64,000 nucleotides of DNA from positions 2,538,501 to 2,602,500 of the forward strand of contig NZ_CP046566.1 in assembly GCF_009740285.1 (NCBI RefSeq), given 5' to 3'. Below the pieces are notes generated by a model that made no database searches, was not told where the DNA came from, and saw only the letters and a program-made list of their open reading frames with translations. Positions 1-9,397 of the stretch are shown piece after piece (the stretch's first letter is position 1; each line of letters begins with the position of its first letter). The position numbers were made by a program, and so were the translations under genes. Source of the DNA: Phnomibacter ginsenosidimutans. GTDB lineage: Bacteria; Bacteroidota; Bacteroidia; Chitinophagales; Chitinophagaceae.

Positions 1-186
1 AATGAAGCCCTGAAAGATTATGACAAAGCGATATCATTAGACCCTACTAATGCAATGGCTTTTTACAACCGTGGTAACACCAAACATAATATGGGGGACA
101 AACAAGGAGCTTGCACTGACTGGAAGAAAGCGAAGCAATTAGGCGCAGACTATGCACAAGACAGAATTGACAAATTATGTAAGTGA
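1..186 (+). CDS. Tetratricopeptide-repeat protein, 3' end only
   Basis: The window starts inside this gene, so only the last 61 residues and the TGA are seen. They read as the end of a TPR protein: a helix with DYDKAISLDPTNA is followed by FYNRGNTKHNMGD, the usual TPR helix A/B spacing, and then by a closing helix with two Cys residues (GACTDWKKAKQLG, LCK). TPR units form protein-binding scaffolds. The partner and localisation cannot be judged without the 5' part. The base composition is more AT-rich than in the hut genes that follow, and the gene is followed directly by a dispersed non-coding repeat, as are the AT-rich genes near 20.5 and 24.7 kb. Confidence 0.7.
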   Translation, partial: NEALKDYDKAISLDPTNAMAFYNRGNTKHNMGDKQGACTDWKKAKQLGADYAQDRIDKLCK

Positions 187-340
187 GAAGGACAAGCACA
201 CAACATTCAGTTTTGCGTCAGCAGGGGGCGACGAATAAATCCTCATCTTAGTGCTACTATCAGCTACATATCGGGCTGATCGAACATGGATGAGAAACAG
301 AATATATTTTCAACTTCAGTATCTTTAATCGGCTGCAGTT

Positions 341-696
341 CCCTTCTGGCGCAAGTGTTCCGCCCAAGCGGATCACTTGTGACTTTTCAATCCTGCCGGA
401 CTGTGTCCGGATGAAATAAAACAAACCAATAGTGGCGCAGCAAGTAATGGAAAGTTTGTGCTGAATGCCCGATACAATCGGGACAATGTAAGCTGGCACA
501 AGTAGCCTGCTATGCAGAACACATGCGCCAGGATAGTTAAAAGCCGTGGCTATGCAAAGGCAACCCACTAACTGTCGTAGGCCTCCCGGCCCGTGACGGG
601 CACGTTACTCTGCCAGCACTTCGAGAGGTAACAGCATTCACCGCAAGTGTAGTAACCACTATTCACTGGCCCGGAGGCCAGCGAAAGCAATCACTC
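341..696 (+). repeat. Dispersed intergenic repeat, copy A (two modules)
   Basis: Positions 341-545 match 20534-20725 almost base for base. Positions 597-696 match 24871-24982. The shared end module contains the hairpin CTGGCC-CGGA-GGCCAG at about 665-680. Positions 572-600 also hold an inverted relative of the hairpin element seen at 4740-4785. The rest of the gap from 187 to 842 shows no gene. An ORF on the minus strand (260-568) exists in this copy, but differences from the second copy mostly change amino acids, so it is not treated as coding. Confidence 0.8.
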
Positions 697-842
697 ATTT
701 TTTCCCGGCAACACCTACCGTCTTTCTATTATTGCCGACACACCATTACGTGAACATTTTTTTAGTGACCATTTCAATTTGATTTTTTAAAACGTTCACC
801 AAATAACCGAAGGCCTTCAGCTGTATCTACCGACTACCAACC

Positions 843-2530
843 TCAATCAAACAAATTCAACCGGTGCGCCCTGGCCGTGTCTTTGGCTATGTCGTAGCCG
901 GCATCGGCGTGGCGGATAACGCCCATACCCGGATCGTTGCGCAGCACCCGTGCCAGGCGGGCTGCCGCAGCATCGGTACCATCGGCCACTATCACCATAC
1001 CGGCATGTATGCTGTAGCCCATGCCTACGCCGCCGCCATGGTGCAAGCTCACCCAACTGGCACCACCTGCGGTGTTTACCAGCGCATTGAGCAAGGGCCA
1101 ATCGGCCACGGCATCACTGCCATCCAGCATGGCTTCGGTTTCGCGGTTGGGCGATGCCACAGAACCGGTATCGAGATGGTCGCGGCCAATCACAATGGGG
1201 GCTTTCACTTTGCCGGTACGCACCAGCTCATTAAAAGCGAGGCCGGCTTTTTCCCGTTCGCCCTGGCCCAGCCAGCAAATGCGGGCCGGCAAACCCTGAA
1301 AGGCAATTTTTTCTTTGGCCAATTGCAGCCAGCGCTGCAGGCTCTGGTTCTCCGGAAATAGTTCGGCAATTACGGCATCGGTTACAGCAATGTCTTCGGG
1401 ATCGCCGCTGAGTGCCGCCCAGCGAAACGGACCCTTGCCCTCGCAAAACAACGGCCGGATATACGCCGGCACAAACCCCGGGAACAAAGACGCATGACTG
1501 CTTAAGGGTGGAAACTGAGAATGATTGCCGTGATTCTTTTCTTGCTCCAATGCACGGGCCCGCAGGTTGTTGCCATAATCAAAAGTGATGGCGCCTTTTT
1601 GCTGCAGTGCCATCATGAGCTGCACATGCAAATGCATGCTTTCATAACTCCGCGACAGATATGCTTCGGGATTGCTCTGCCGCAGTGCATTGGCATCCTC
1701 AATGCTGAGGGTATGCGGGGCATAACCTATCAGCGGATCGTGGGCACTGGTTTGGTCGGTGAGGGTATCGGGCACAATGTCTCTCGACAACAAATGGTCG
1801 AGCAGGTGCACGGCATTGCACAACACGCCAATGCTTTTAGCAATGCCTTCGCGGCGGTAGTGCAGCGCTGCATTAATGGCATGGTCGATGCTGGTATATT
1901 TTTCGTCGAGGTACTTGGTTTCGATGCGTTTGTCGATGCGCCACTCTTCTACTTCGGCCACCAGCGCCACGCCTTCATTCATGGTAATGGCGAGTGGTTG
2001 AGCACCGCCCATGCCACCGAGTCCGGCAGTTACATTGAGGGTGCCTTTGAGGCTACCACCAAAATGTTTGTTGGCAATGGCGGCGTAGGTTTCATACGTG
2101 CCCTGCACTATGCCCTGGCTACCGATGTATATCCAGCTGCCGGCGGTCATTTGGCCATACATCATGAGGCCCTTTTTTCGAGCTCTTCAAAGTGCTGCCA
2201 GTTGGCCCAGTTGGGCACCAGCTGGCTATTGCTGATGAGCACCCGTGGTGCATCGGGATGTGTTTTTAAAATGCCCACCGGCTTGCCACTTTGGATGAGC
2301 AGGCTCTCATCATTGTCCAACAATTTGAGTGCTTTGATGATGTTGTCGAGGGCTTCGAAATTGCGGGCTGCCTTGCCCCGGCCGCCATATACAATCAGGT
2401 CATCGGGGCGTTCGGCTACCTCGGGGTCGAGGTTGTTGAGCAACATGCGAAGGGCGGCTTCTTGTATCCAGCCTTTGCAGGTAATGTTGGTACCGGTTGG
2501 TGTTTTGTATTGGATGGGATCGTATGGCAT
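843..2530 (-). CDS. hutU: Urocanate hydratase (frame broken by one base)
   Basis: Urocanase converts urocanate to imidazolonepropionate in histidine breakdown, using tightly bound NAD in the cytosol. The N-terminal part (start ATG at 2530, MPYDPIQYK) carries the family motifs [11 protein letters not shown] and [10 protein letters not shown]. The C-terminal part begins [18 protein letters not shown] and continues to the stop at 843, including [12 protein letters not shown] and the Cys-containing [17 protein letters not shown]. The frame breaks near 2170 in a run of six A (coding strand). Seven A would give [14 protein letters not shown] and a 562-residue protein of normal length. I treat this as a probable sequencing error. 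hutH lies upstream on the same strand, 295 bp away, separated by repeat sequence. hutI and hutG are not in the window. Confidence 0.93.
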
Positions 2531-2544
2531 ATATCGTTGATTTT

Positions 2545-2822
2545 TGTTAACCACTAAGACACGAAGAAGACACAGGGAACACAAAGGTTGAGGTAATTGG
2601 GATTTGAGTTGTTGACTTTCATCATGCGGTTTTGAACCACGAAGACGCGAAGGATGCACAAGGAGCACGAAGATTTTTTTTAACCACAGAGGTAATGGAG
2701 GTTTACACAGAGGCACACAATGCTTTGTGTTCTTTCATTAGCTCATCACCACATTGTTCATCCCCACTTCCTTATTCTTTGTTTCTTATTACTAATTACC
2801 AAACCCTAATCCCTAATCCCAT
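2545..2822. repeat. Degenerate word-repeat block between hutH and hutU
   Basis: This gap between the two hut genes has no gene. It consists of imperfect reiterations of a purine-rich word (aaccactaagacacgaag, gaaccacgaagacgcgaag, aaccacagaggtaatgg), followed by a tract of ctaatccctaatccc type at 2795-2822. The same word family returns, inverted, at 4918-4990 and, direct, at 18543-18590. Such repeats are common between genes in Bacteroidota and have no assigned function that I know of. Confidence 0.65.
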
Positions 2823-2825
2823 TGC

Positions 2826-4364
2826 TCATTCAAACTCAATCCCCTGCGCTTTTGCAAAGGCATTTAGTTGTTGCACAAATGAGAAGTCTTTGATGAGGCC
2901 GGCTACGGCGTTGATATCATTGGCAAAAATCCGGTCTTCGTTGGCGAAGCCTACAAATTGCCGCACATAGTCGTGGGCAAATTCCAACAGCACACTGCTC
3001 TTCAGTGGCCGTCTGAATTCAATGGCCTGGCAGGCACTCAATAGTTCGATAGCGAGAATGTATTCCAGATTTTCGAGCACCTTATTGAGCTTGCGGCCGC
3101 TGATGCTGCCCATGCTTACGTGGTCTTCCTGCCCCAGCGAAGTGGGAATACTATCAGCACTGGCGGGGAAGCAGAGCGTTTTATTTTCCGTCACCAAAGC
3201 TGCAGTGGTGTACTGCGGAATCATGAAGCCGCTGTTGAGGCCCACATCCTGCATCAGCAGCATGGGCAGGCCCCACTTGCCTTCGAGCAAGAGGTAGCAA
3301 CGCCGGTCGCTGATGTTGCCGATTTCCGCTGCCGCCAAACAGGCATAATCCAAGGGCAGCGCCAGTGGCTGACCGTGAAAATTTCCACCACTGATGGTAT
3401 CGTGTGCATCAAAGATGATGGGATTATCGGTCACGGCATTCAGCTCTGTTTCGGTGAGGGCTTTCAGGTGCAGCCATGCATTGCGGCTGGCACCATGCAC
3501 CTGCGGCATACAACGCAAACTGTAAGGGTCTTGCACCCGGCCACAGTCTACATGGCTATCCATGATGTGTGAACCATGTAGCAATGTGCGAAGTCTTTTT
3601 GCCACCAGCAGATTGCCTTCAAAAGGCCGCAGCTGATGAAGGCGTTCATCAAAAGGAGCCTTGGTACCCGTGAGGGCTTCGAGGCTCATGGCGCCAATGA
3701 TGTCGGCGGCATCCAAACAATTGTGCATGCGCTGCACGGCCTGTGTGGCAAAGGCCAAAATAAACTGTGTGCCATTGATGAGTGCCAGCCCTTCTTTCGG
3801 TCCTAAGGCAATGGGCTCCAGTTGCTCCCGCTGCAATACATGCGCCGTTACCACCCGTTGTCCTTTGTAATAACATTCGCCCAAGCCAATGAGGGGCAAA
3901 AACAGATGCGCCAAGGGTGCTAAATCGCCACTGGCCCCTACACTCCCTTTTTCGGGCACCACAGGTATTACATCATTGTCGATATGCCAAATGATGCGCT
4001 GCAAGGTGCTGAGCTGCACCCCACTGTAGCCCTGTGCCAGTGCATGCACTTTGGTGATGAGCATGAGCTTGGCTACCAACACTGGTATGGGGTCGCCTAC
4101 ACCTACGCTATGGCTTTGTAAAATTTTATACTGCAGGGTGCGGGTATCGGCGGCGGAAATGGGTGTATTGGCAAGGATGCCAAAGCCAGTGTTAATACCG
4201 TACACCGTTTGGCCTTCATCAACAATTTGTTGTACCGATTGGGTGCTGCGGGCAATGCGCTGCAGGGCTTCTTCCTGCAGGCTGGCGGGGCATTGGCCTT
4301 TGGCAATGGCCACGGCCACATCTACTGTAAGATGGCCGGTACCGTAATGAAATGGGGCAAGCAT
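2826..4364 (-). CDS. hutH: Histidine ammonia-lyase
   Basis: HutH deaminates L-histidine to trans-urocanate, the substrate of the next gene, hutU. The 512-residue product has the full lyase fold. The Ala-Ser-Gly triad that cyclises to the MIO electrophile is at residues 144-146 in GSVGASGDLAPLAHL, the N-terminal tyrosine motif is YGINTGFG (about 55-62), and the C-terminal QEDHVSMGS motif is present. Length is normal for the family. The ATG at 4364 is followed at once by conserved sequence, so the start is secure. The gene is on the same strand as hutU, but repeat DNA lies between them, so co-transcription is probable rather than certain. No regulator of histidine use is visible in the window. 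Confidence 0.96.
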   Translation of the reverse strand: MLAPFHYGTGHLTVDVAVAIAKGQCPASLQEEALQRIARSTQSVQQIVDEGQTVYGINTGFGILANTPISAADTRTLQYKILQSHSVGVGDPIPVLVAKLMLITKVHALAQGYSGVQLSTLQRIIWHIDNDVIPVVPEKGSVGASGDLAPLAHLFLPLIGLGECYYKGQRVVTAHVLQREQLEPIALGPKEGLALINGTQFILAFATQAVQRMHNCLDAADIIGAMSLEALTGTKAPFDERLHQLRPFEGNLLVAKRLRTLLHGSHIMDSHVDCGRVQDPYSLRCMPQVHGASRNAWLHLKALTETELNAVTDNPIIFDAHDTISGGNFHGQPLALPLDYACLAAAEIGNISDRRCYLLLEGKWGLPMLLMQDVGLNSGFMIPQYTTAALVTENKTLCFPASADSIPTSLGQEDHVSMGSISGRKLNKVLENLEYILAIELLSACQAIEFRRPLKSSVLLEFAHDYVRQFVGFANEDRIFANDINAVAGLIKDFSFVQQLNAFAKAQGIEFE

Positions 4365-4389
4365 AGCATCGTTGTTGGTGAAGTGGGCA

Positions 4390-4995
4390 ATGTATGAAAT
4401 GCCATTGAATTTTAGGGAACACGGATTGATGGGACGGAATGAATGGGACGCGGATTATTCACGGATGGGGAACGGATGTACACGGATTTTAATTCAATCC
4501 TTTGTGTTCTCTGTGTACTCTCCCGCTTTAAGCGGGACAAGTTGTGCGAAATATGGGAACGCGGATTGCTGGGACGCGGATTTTTCACGGATGGGGATCG
4601 GATGTACACAGATGGAACAACATTAGCCCCAACGGGGCGAAATAGCATAGCCCCGGGTTTCACCCCGGGGTAAATGGGCAACAACAATCGCCAAGCCCTG
4701 TAGGGGCGACATTATTTGAACAGGTTGCAACCTTTGATTGAGTAACCATCTGTCACAGGCCGGGAGGCCTGCGACAGAAAGAGACGCGGAGTTTTCGGAT
4801 GGGGAACGGATTGTCACGGATTTTTTTTGTTTCCTGTTTTCCCACCATCTGTCAACTATCAATAATTTTTAGAATGAGGATTTTATTACAAAAACATTTG
4901 GCACTCTGTGAGCTCAGTGCGAAACTCCAATGCCTCTGTGGTAAAAAACTTAGTGCTCCTTGTGCCTCCTTCGTGCCTTTGTGGTTCAAAAAAAC
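4390..4995. repeat. Mosaic of four intergenic repeat types
   Basis: The 680-bp gap between hutH and the GH29 gene is a patchwork. At 4412-4625 and 4785-4830 there are reiterations of ACGGATGGGGAACGGATGT-like words. At 4500-4535 and 4918-4990 lie TCTGTGT/CTTTGTGG words. At 4628-4715 is a GC-rich block with hairpin potential (gccccgggtttcaccccggg) and CCCTGTAGGGGCGACAT. At 4740-4785 is a hairpin element with CAGGCC-GGGA-GGCCTG. No protein reading is credible across the block. The promoter of the downstream fucosidase must lie in or after it. Confidence 0.6.
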
Positions 4996-5044
4996 ACAGC
5001 ATCCTCTCCTGCCGGCATCGTACATTTCCGGATATATTGTCCGT

Positions 5045-6370
5045 ATGAAAAATACATTTCTCTTGCTGCTATTGTGTGGCAGCCTGCTGGCCAACGGCCA
5101 GGCCAACTATCAACCTAGTACTGACAACCTGCAAGCCAGAACCAACTTTCAGGATCATAAATACGGGATGTTTATACACTGGGGATTGAGCAGTGTGCTG
5201 GGTGATGGCGAGTGGGTGATGAACAACCGGAAGATTCGCAAGGATGATTATCAACGTTATATCCGGGTGTTTAACCCGCTTGATTTTGATGCGGAGCAAT
5301 GGGTACTCACGGCCAAAAATGCGGGCATGAAATACATCGTGTTCATTACCCGCCACCACGATGGTTTCAGCAACTGGGATACCCGCTACAGCGATTGGAA
5401 AATAACGAACACGCCTTATGGCAAAGATGCGTTGCAACAACTGGCAGCAGCCTGCAAAAAGCATGGCCTGCAACTGGGGCTCTACTACTCTACCCTCGAT
5501 TGGTACCGGGAAGATTACCCCTGGCGCAGCGGCCGTACTGGTCAGCACAGCGGCCGCACCGGCAATGGCGATTATGCCAGCTACCTGCAGTTTATGAAAA
5601 ACCAACTCACCGAACTGCTGACGAATTACGGCCCCATCATGAGCATTTGGTTTGATGGCCACTGGGACCAAACCAACCCCGAAGGCAGCCACGACCGGGC
5701 CTCCCGCATCGACTGGAAGTATGAGGAGATTTATGGCCTCATCCACCAATTGCAACCGGCTTGTATGATTGGTAACAACCACCACCTCGATCCCATTGCC
5801 GGCGAAGATTTTCAAATGTTTGAACGTGACCTGCCGGGTGAAAATAAATCGGGGCTGAGCTTCCAACAAGCCAGCAATGCCCTGCCGGTAGAAACCTGCG
5901 AAACACTCAACAATAGCTGGGGTTACAACATTACCGACCGCAAGTTCAAATCGCCGGAGCAGGTGATACACTGGCTGGCGGGTGCTGCAGGCCGCAATGC
6001 CAACCTGCTGCTGAACGTAGGCCCCATGCCCACGGGTCCCATTCAACAAGAATTTGTAGATACACTGGCTGTGGCAGGTAAATGGCTGACCACGTATGGC
6101 GAAAGTATTTATGGCACCCGTGGCAATGTAATACCTCCTCAACCTTGGGGCGTAGCTACGCAAAAAGGCAAACGCATCTTTCTGCATTTTTTGAAAGCAC
6201 CGGCTAACGACTTTGTATTGCTGCCGAACTTTGCCAGCGAAGTAGCGGCCGTACAAACCATGGGCAGCAACAAACCACTCAAATGGAGTAAGATAAAAGA
6301 AGGCCTGATTGTGTATCCGCAATATGTGGCGGGTACGTATGACTATGTGGTGGAGGTGCTGTTGAAGTAG
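5045..6370 (+). CDS. Alpha-L-fucosidase, glycoside hydrolase family 29
   Basis: Retaining GH29 enzymes release terminal alpha-L-fucose from glycans, usually in the periplasm or outside the cell. The ATG at 5045 starts a clear signal peptide (MKNTFLLLLLCGSLLANGQA); an in-frame extension to 4799 would run through repeat DNA and is rejected. In the 441-residue product the family signatures are FIHWGLSSV (about 43-51), RHHDGFSNWD (103-112) and IWFDGHWDQ, whose Asp204 is the predicted nucleophile. A short Arg/Gly-rich duplication (SGRTGQHSGRTG, about 162-173) is unusual. The gene ends 4 bp before the convergent permease gene. A second, quite different GH29-like gene lies at 20910. Confidence 0.9.
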   Translation: MKNTFLLLLLCGSLLANGQANYQPSTDNLQARTNFQDHKYGMFIHWGLSSVLGDGEWVMNNRKIRKDDYQRYIRVFNPLDFDAEQWVLTAKNAGMKYIVFITRHHDGFSNWDTRYSDWKITNTPYGKDALQQLAAACKKHGLQLGLYYSTLDWYREDYPWRSGRTGQHSGRTGNGDYASYLQFMKNQLTELLTNYGPIMSIWFDGHWDQTNPEGSHDRASRIDWKYEEIYGLIHQLQPACMIGNNHHLDPIAGEDFQMFERDLPGENKSGLSFQQASNALPVETCETLNNSWGYNITDRKFKSPEQVIHWLAGAAGRNANLLLNVGPMPTGPIQQEFVDTLAVAGKWLTTYGESIYGTRGNVIPPQPWGVATQKGKRIFLHFLKAPANDFVLLPNFASEVAAVQTMGSNKPLKWSKIKEGLIVYPQYVAGTYDYVVEVLLK

Positions 6371-6374
6371 CAAC

Positions 6375-7139
6375 TTATTTCAACAACATCGCAACAGCGC
6401 CTACCAATGTGAGCACAATCACTACCCTGCGGTAGTGGCTGTCTTGCAAATGCCGCACAATGCGTAGCCCCGTTACAAAGCCCAGCGCCAAGGCCGGCAA
6501 CAATACAATATCGGTGAGCAAGGTATCGGCATGTATGTTTTTCCAGAAGAAAACCTGAAAGGGTAACTTAAACAGATTGATGACGAGAAAGAGCCACGCA
6601 GCAGTGCCAATAAAATCATTCTTGGGCAGGCGCATGGCTAAAAAATAAAGGTTGGCAAAAGCACCGGCCAGGTTGCCCATCATGGTGGTAAAGCCCGCTG
6701 CCAAACCCGTGCTCACAGCAAACATGGGATGTTTGGGAACGGACACTGATTTACGCAGTTCCATCCACAGCACAATGATGATGGTGCAGAGCACAATACC
6801 CGCCATGAGCATGCGGAATGTTTTTTCTGGCATGTCTTGTCCGAGGTATACGCCGAGCAAAATACCAACGGCCATCCAAGGCATGAGTTTCCAAAAATGT
6901 TTCCATTGTGCATGGCGGTTGTAATAGATGACTGCCGCAATATCTGCCGCACACAGCAGCGGCAGCACAATGCCTGTAGACGATTTGCCGCCAAAGACCA
7001 GCGCCATAATAGTGACCGACAACATGTCGACACCTTTTAAGCCTGCCTTGCCCAAACCAATGATGAAGGCTGCCAGTAAAATGAGCAGCCAGTGCGACAA
7101 TGGATACAGCGAAAAAACCGAATACAACATGGGGCGCAA
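6375..7139 (-). CDS. TauE/SafE-type membrane permease
   Basis: This is an integral inner-membrane protein of 254 residues with about seven or eight hydrophobic segments, and the repeated-half architecture of the TauE/SafE family (anion and sulfonate or sulfite exporters). The loop segments GLGKAGLKGVDMLSV near the N-terminus and GFTTMMGNLAGAF in the middle are the paired Gly-rich motifs of the two halves. The substrate cannot be read from sequence. Two start codons are possible (7139 or 7130). It sits downstream of an endonuclease/phosphatase-fold gene on the same strand, 47 bp apart, and may share its transcript. A second, more canonical member of the family lies at 47379. Confidence 0.78.
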   Translation of the reverse strand: MRPMLYSVFSLYPLSHWLLILLAAFIIGLGKAGLKGVDMLSVTIMALVFGGKSSTGIVLPLLCAADIAAVIYYNRHAQWKHFWKLMPWMAVGILLGVYLGQDMPEKTFRMLMAGIVLCTIIIVLWMELRKSVSVPKHPMFAVSTGLAAGFTTMMGNLAGAFANLYFLAMRLPKNDFIGTAAWLFLVINLFKLPFQVFFWKNIHADTLLTDIVLLPALALGFVTGLRIVRHLQDSHYRRVVIVLTLVGAVAMLLK

Positions 7140-7186
7140 AGTAAAGGCAGTATCTCATGCCAACATGTGTCCCAAAAGGTTTAGCA

Positions 7187-8161
7187 TTACTTTTCCTCCA
7201 ACGTCAATGCAATGGGCAAATGATCGCTGAAACCTTCTTTATTAAAAGTTGATGCCTCCGCAGGACGCCCGAATTTGACGGGTGCATTGTATTCACCTTT
7301 TACCATGCCCGGCACTGCATCGTGGCAAATGCGTACAGGTGCCGCCACACTAAACCTGGAGAGCTTGGTTTTTACCGCAATGGCTTTCGACACCAAAAAC
7401 TGATCTAGTACATTAATCTCATTGCCGAATACATAAGTCCCCATTTTGCCATTGATGCAAGCCGCACTTAGGTTGTAGAGATAGTCGGTGGTGGTGCTGT
7501 TTTCTATTTGTTTACTGATGTGTGTACTCTTGGCATACTCCACCAAACTTCTGTCGAAAGGTTCATCGTTGAAATCGCCCATGGCTACAATGCTGGCGCC
7601 CTTGCCTTCAATTTCGTGTATTCGTTTCACCCAGTAGCTCAGTACTTCGCCTACCATCATGCGGAAAGGTTCGCTTTCATATTTACCATCGCTGCGGGCC
7701 GGCCAGTGATTGCCGAGCAACACCAGTAAGTTGCCTGCTTTTGTTTGCAATTGCACCTGCACAATATCCCGGGTGGCATTGCGGCGCATGACTTCCAATG
7801 AAAACAACTCGCCTTTTGGCGTGTATTTGCTGCTGTCGTAAATAAACGCCACATCAATACCACGGGCATCTTTCGTATCCTGATGTAACACTTTGTATGG
7901 CCGGTTGAGGGCCGTACTCATTGCATCTACCAACTGCTGTAGCACTGGCAGGTTTTCTACTTCGCATACGCCCAAAATATCGGGGTTGAGGGCAGTGATG
8001 ACTTTATTGAGCTGCGCAATCTTTTTGCTGAGTATAGCTGCTGTCCAACCCTTCAATTCTTTGTTGAGGGTGCGTTGTAATTTTTCGGTGCGGTTGGTGG
8101 AGTTAACGGTATCAAACAGGTTTTCGAGGTTCCACCAAAACAAGCGATGTGTGGTAGGCAT
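7187..8161 (-). CDS. Endonuclease/exonuclease/phosphatase (EEP) family protein
   Basis: The 324-residue product has the conserved metal and phosphate-binding motifs of the EEP fold in order: WNLENLFDT (10-18), CEVENL (66-71), GNHWPAR, MGDFNDEP and the C-terminal GFSDHLPI. These residues hydrolyse phosphodiester bonds in DNase I, exonuclease III or phosphoesterases. No signal peptide is seen, so a cytosolic enzyme is expected, but many Bacteroidota homologues are secreted and the real substrate is unknown. It lies between the LLM oxidoreductase and TauE-type genes on the same strand with gaps of 62 and 47 bp, compatible with one operon. Confidence 0.85.
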   Translation of the reverse strand: MPTTHRLFWWNLENLFDTVNSTNRTEKLQRTLNKELKGWTAAILSKKIAQLNKVITALNPDILGVCEVENLPVLQQLVDAMSTALNRPYKVLHQDTKDARGIDVAFIYDSSKYTPKGELFSLEVMRRNATRDIVQVQLQTKAGNLLVLLGNHWPARSDGKYESEPFRMMVGEVLSYWVKRIHEIEGKGASIVAMGDFNDEPFDRSLVEYAKSTHISKQIENSTTTDYLYNLSAACINGKMGTYVFGNEINVLDQFLVSKAIAVKTKLSRFSVAAPVRICHDAVPGMVKGEYNAPVKFGRPAEASTFNKEGFSDHLPIALTLEEK

Positions 8162-8223
8162 GTGTTATAGTTTAGTGCAAGTAAGATGTGTGTTCTGCTG
8201 CGCAATTGCAAACTTTTGTTCGC

Positions 8224-9255
8224 TTATTTCTGCAGCGCCTTGCGAACCGCCGGTGCAATCTCATTGCCAAATATTTCAATGGATTGCATGAGGGCTGCAT
8301 GATCGGGGCCGCCTACATCCATGTGTGCCGAAAAACGGGTGAGGCCGAACATTTCCTGCAACTGTAAAATTTTATCGATGGCTTCTTGTGCATCGCCTAT
8401 GAGCAAATGCCCGTTGCTGCTGCGGCCTGCTTCAAACTGGCTGCGCTGATACGGCGCCCAACCACGGTCTGCTCCTACCCGGTTCATTTGCGCTGCATAA
8501 TGCGGGTAATATTCATCAGCCACCTGCTTGCTTTGCTTACCGAAAAATGCATGCATGTGTACACCCACTTGCAACTTGGCCGGGTCGTGACCAAAGTGCT
8601 GCCAGGCCTCCCGATAGTATTGAAACAGCGGTTGAAAATGTTTCGGATTGCCACCAATGATGGCGAAGATGACAGGCAGTCCCAAACGGGCAGCACGTAC
8701 TACAGATTCGGGCGTACCGCCCACCGCTACCCATATGGGCAAATGATTGTTGGTGGCCCTTGGTAAAATGAGTTGATTGTTCAAGGCCGGCCGCAATTTG
8801 CCCTTCCAGGTAATGCGTTCCTGCTGATTGATTTTTACCAGCAAATCCAGCTTTTCTTCAAACAAGGTTTCGTAATCTTTCAAATCATATCCATACACTG
8901 GAAAAGATTCGATGAAACTACCCCTGCCTGCACAAATCTCTGCTCGCCCGCCGGAGAGTAAATCGATGGTCGCAAACTGCTGGTACACCCGCACCGGATC
9001 GGCAGAGCTAAGCACTGTAACGCCACTGCCGAGTTTGATGCGTTTGGTAACGCTGGCGGCGGCGGCCAATATTATTTCAGGAACTGACACCGAATAGTCG
9101 GGCCGGTGATGCTCACCAATACCAAAAAAGTCCACCCCAATTTCATCCATCAGTTTCACTTCTGTCAACAGCTCTTGCAACCGCTGGCCCGTAGGCAATG
9201 CCTTGCCATCCGGTGTAAAATGATTGTCGCCAAACATGCCGATTCCGAGTTCCAT
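8224..9255 (-). CDS. LLM-class flavin-dependent oxidoreductase
   Basis: This is a luciferase-like monooxygenase-fold protein, expected to use FMN or F420-like flavin; in Bacteroidota FMN is most likely. The chosen ATG at 9255 begins MELGIGMFGDNHF, the conserved first strand; an in-frame start 60 bp upstream adds an atypical tail. Further on are GIGEHHRPDYSVS, the SGVTVLSSADPVRVYQQ block and GRAEICAGRGSF, typical of the subfamily whose members carry an alkanal-like pocket. The protein is 343 residues. The physiological substrate is not known. It is probably the first gene of a three-gene minus-strand group with the EEP and TauE-type genes. Confidence 0.88.
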   Translation of the reverse strand: MELGIGMFGDNHFTPDGKALPTGQRLQELLTEVKLMDEIGVDFFGIGEHHRPDYSVSVPEIILAAAASVTKRIKLGSGVTVLSSADPVRVYQQFATIDLLSGGRAEICAGRGSFIESFPVYGYDLKDYETLFEEKLDLLVKINQQERITWKGKLRPALNNQLILPRATNNHLPIWVAVGGTPESVVRAARLGLPVIFAIIGGNPKHFQPLFQYYREAWQHFGHDPAKLQVGVHMHAFFGKQSKQVADEYYPHYAAQMNRVGADRGWAPYQRSQFEAGRSSNGHLLIGDAQEAIDKILQLQEMFGLTRFSAHMDVGGPDHAALMQSIEIFGNEIAPAVRKALQK

Positions 9256-9324
9256 TTGTCTTTCAATTTGCTGCAAACATAGCTCACGAAATGTGCTGCA
9301 GAAAAAGCTTTGCATGCTTGTTCA

Positions 9325-9361
9325 CAAAAAGAAACCCCTTCTGATGAAGGGGCTCTTTTTA
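9325..9361 (-). terminator. Rho-independent terminator after the efflux operon
   Basis: The stem CCCCTTC (9335-9341) pairs with GAAGGGG (9346-9352) around a 4-base loop, with T-runs on both strands. It lies 37 bp past the stop of the TolC-like gene on the minus strand, so it probably ends the efflux transcript before the LLM oxidoreductase gene. Confidence 0.8.
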
Positions 9362-9397
9362 ACTAACAACCAACTGCGGCCTCGGGTACCGGTAAGA

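Noticed and set aside
260-568. Open frame in repeat copy A, with a similar frame at 20504-20770 in copy B
   Set aside because: Most of the few base differences between the copies change amino acids, so there is no sign of protein-level constraint; the frame is a by-product of the repeat.
4799-5044. N-terminal extension of the fucosidase
   Set aside because: It would translate word-repeat DNA; a proper signal peptide starts at 5045.
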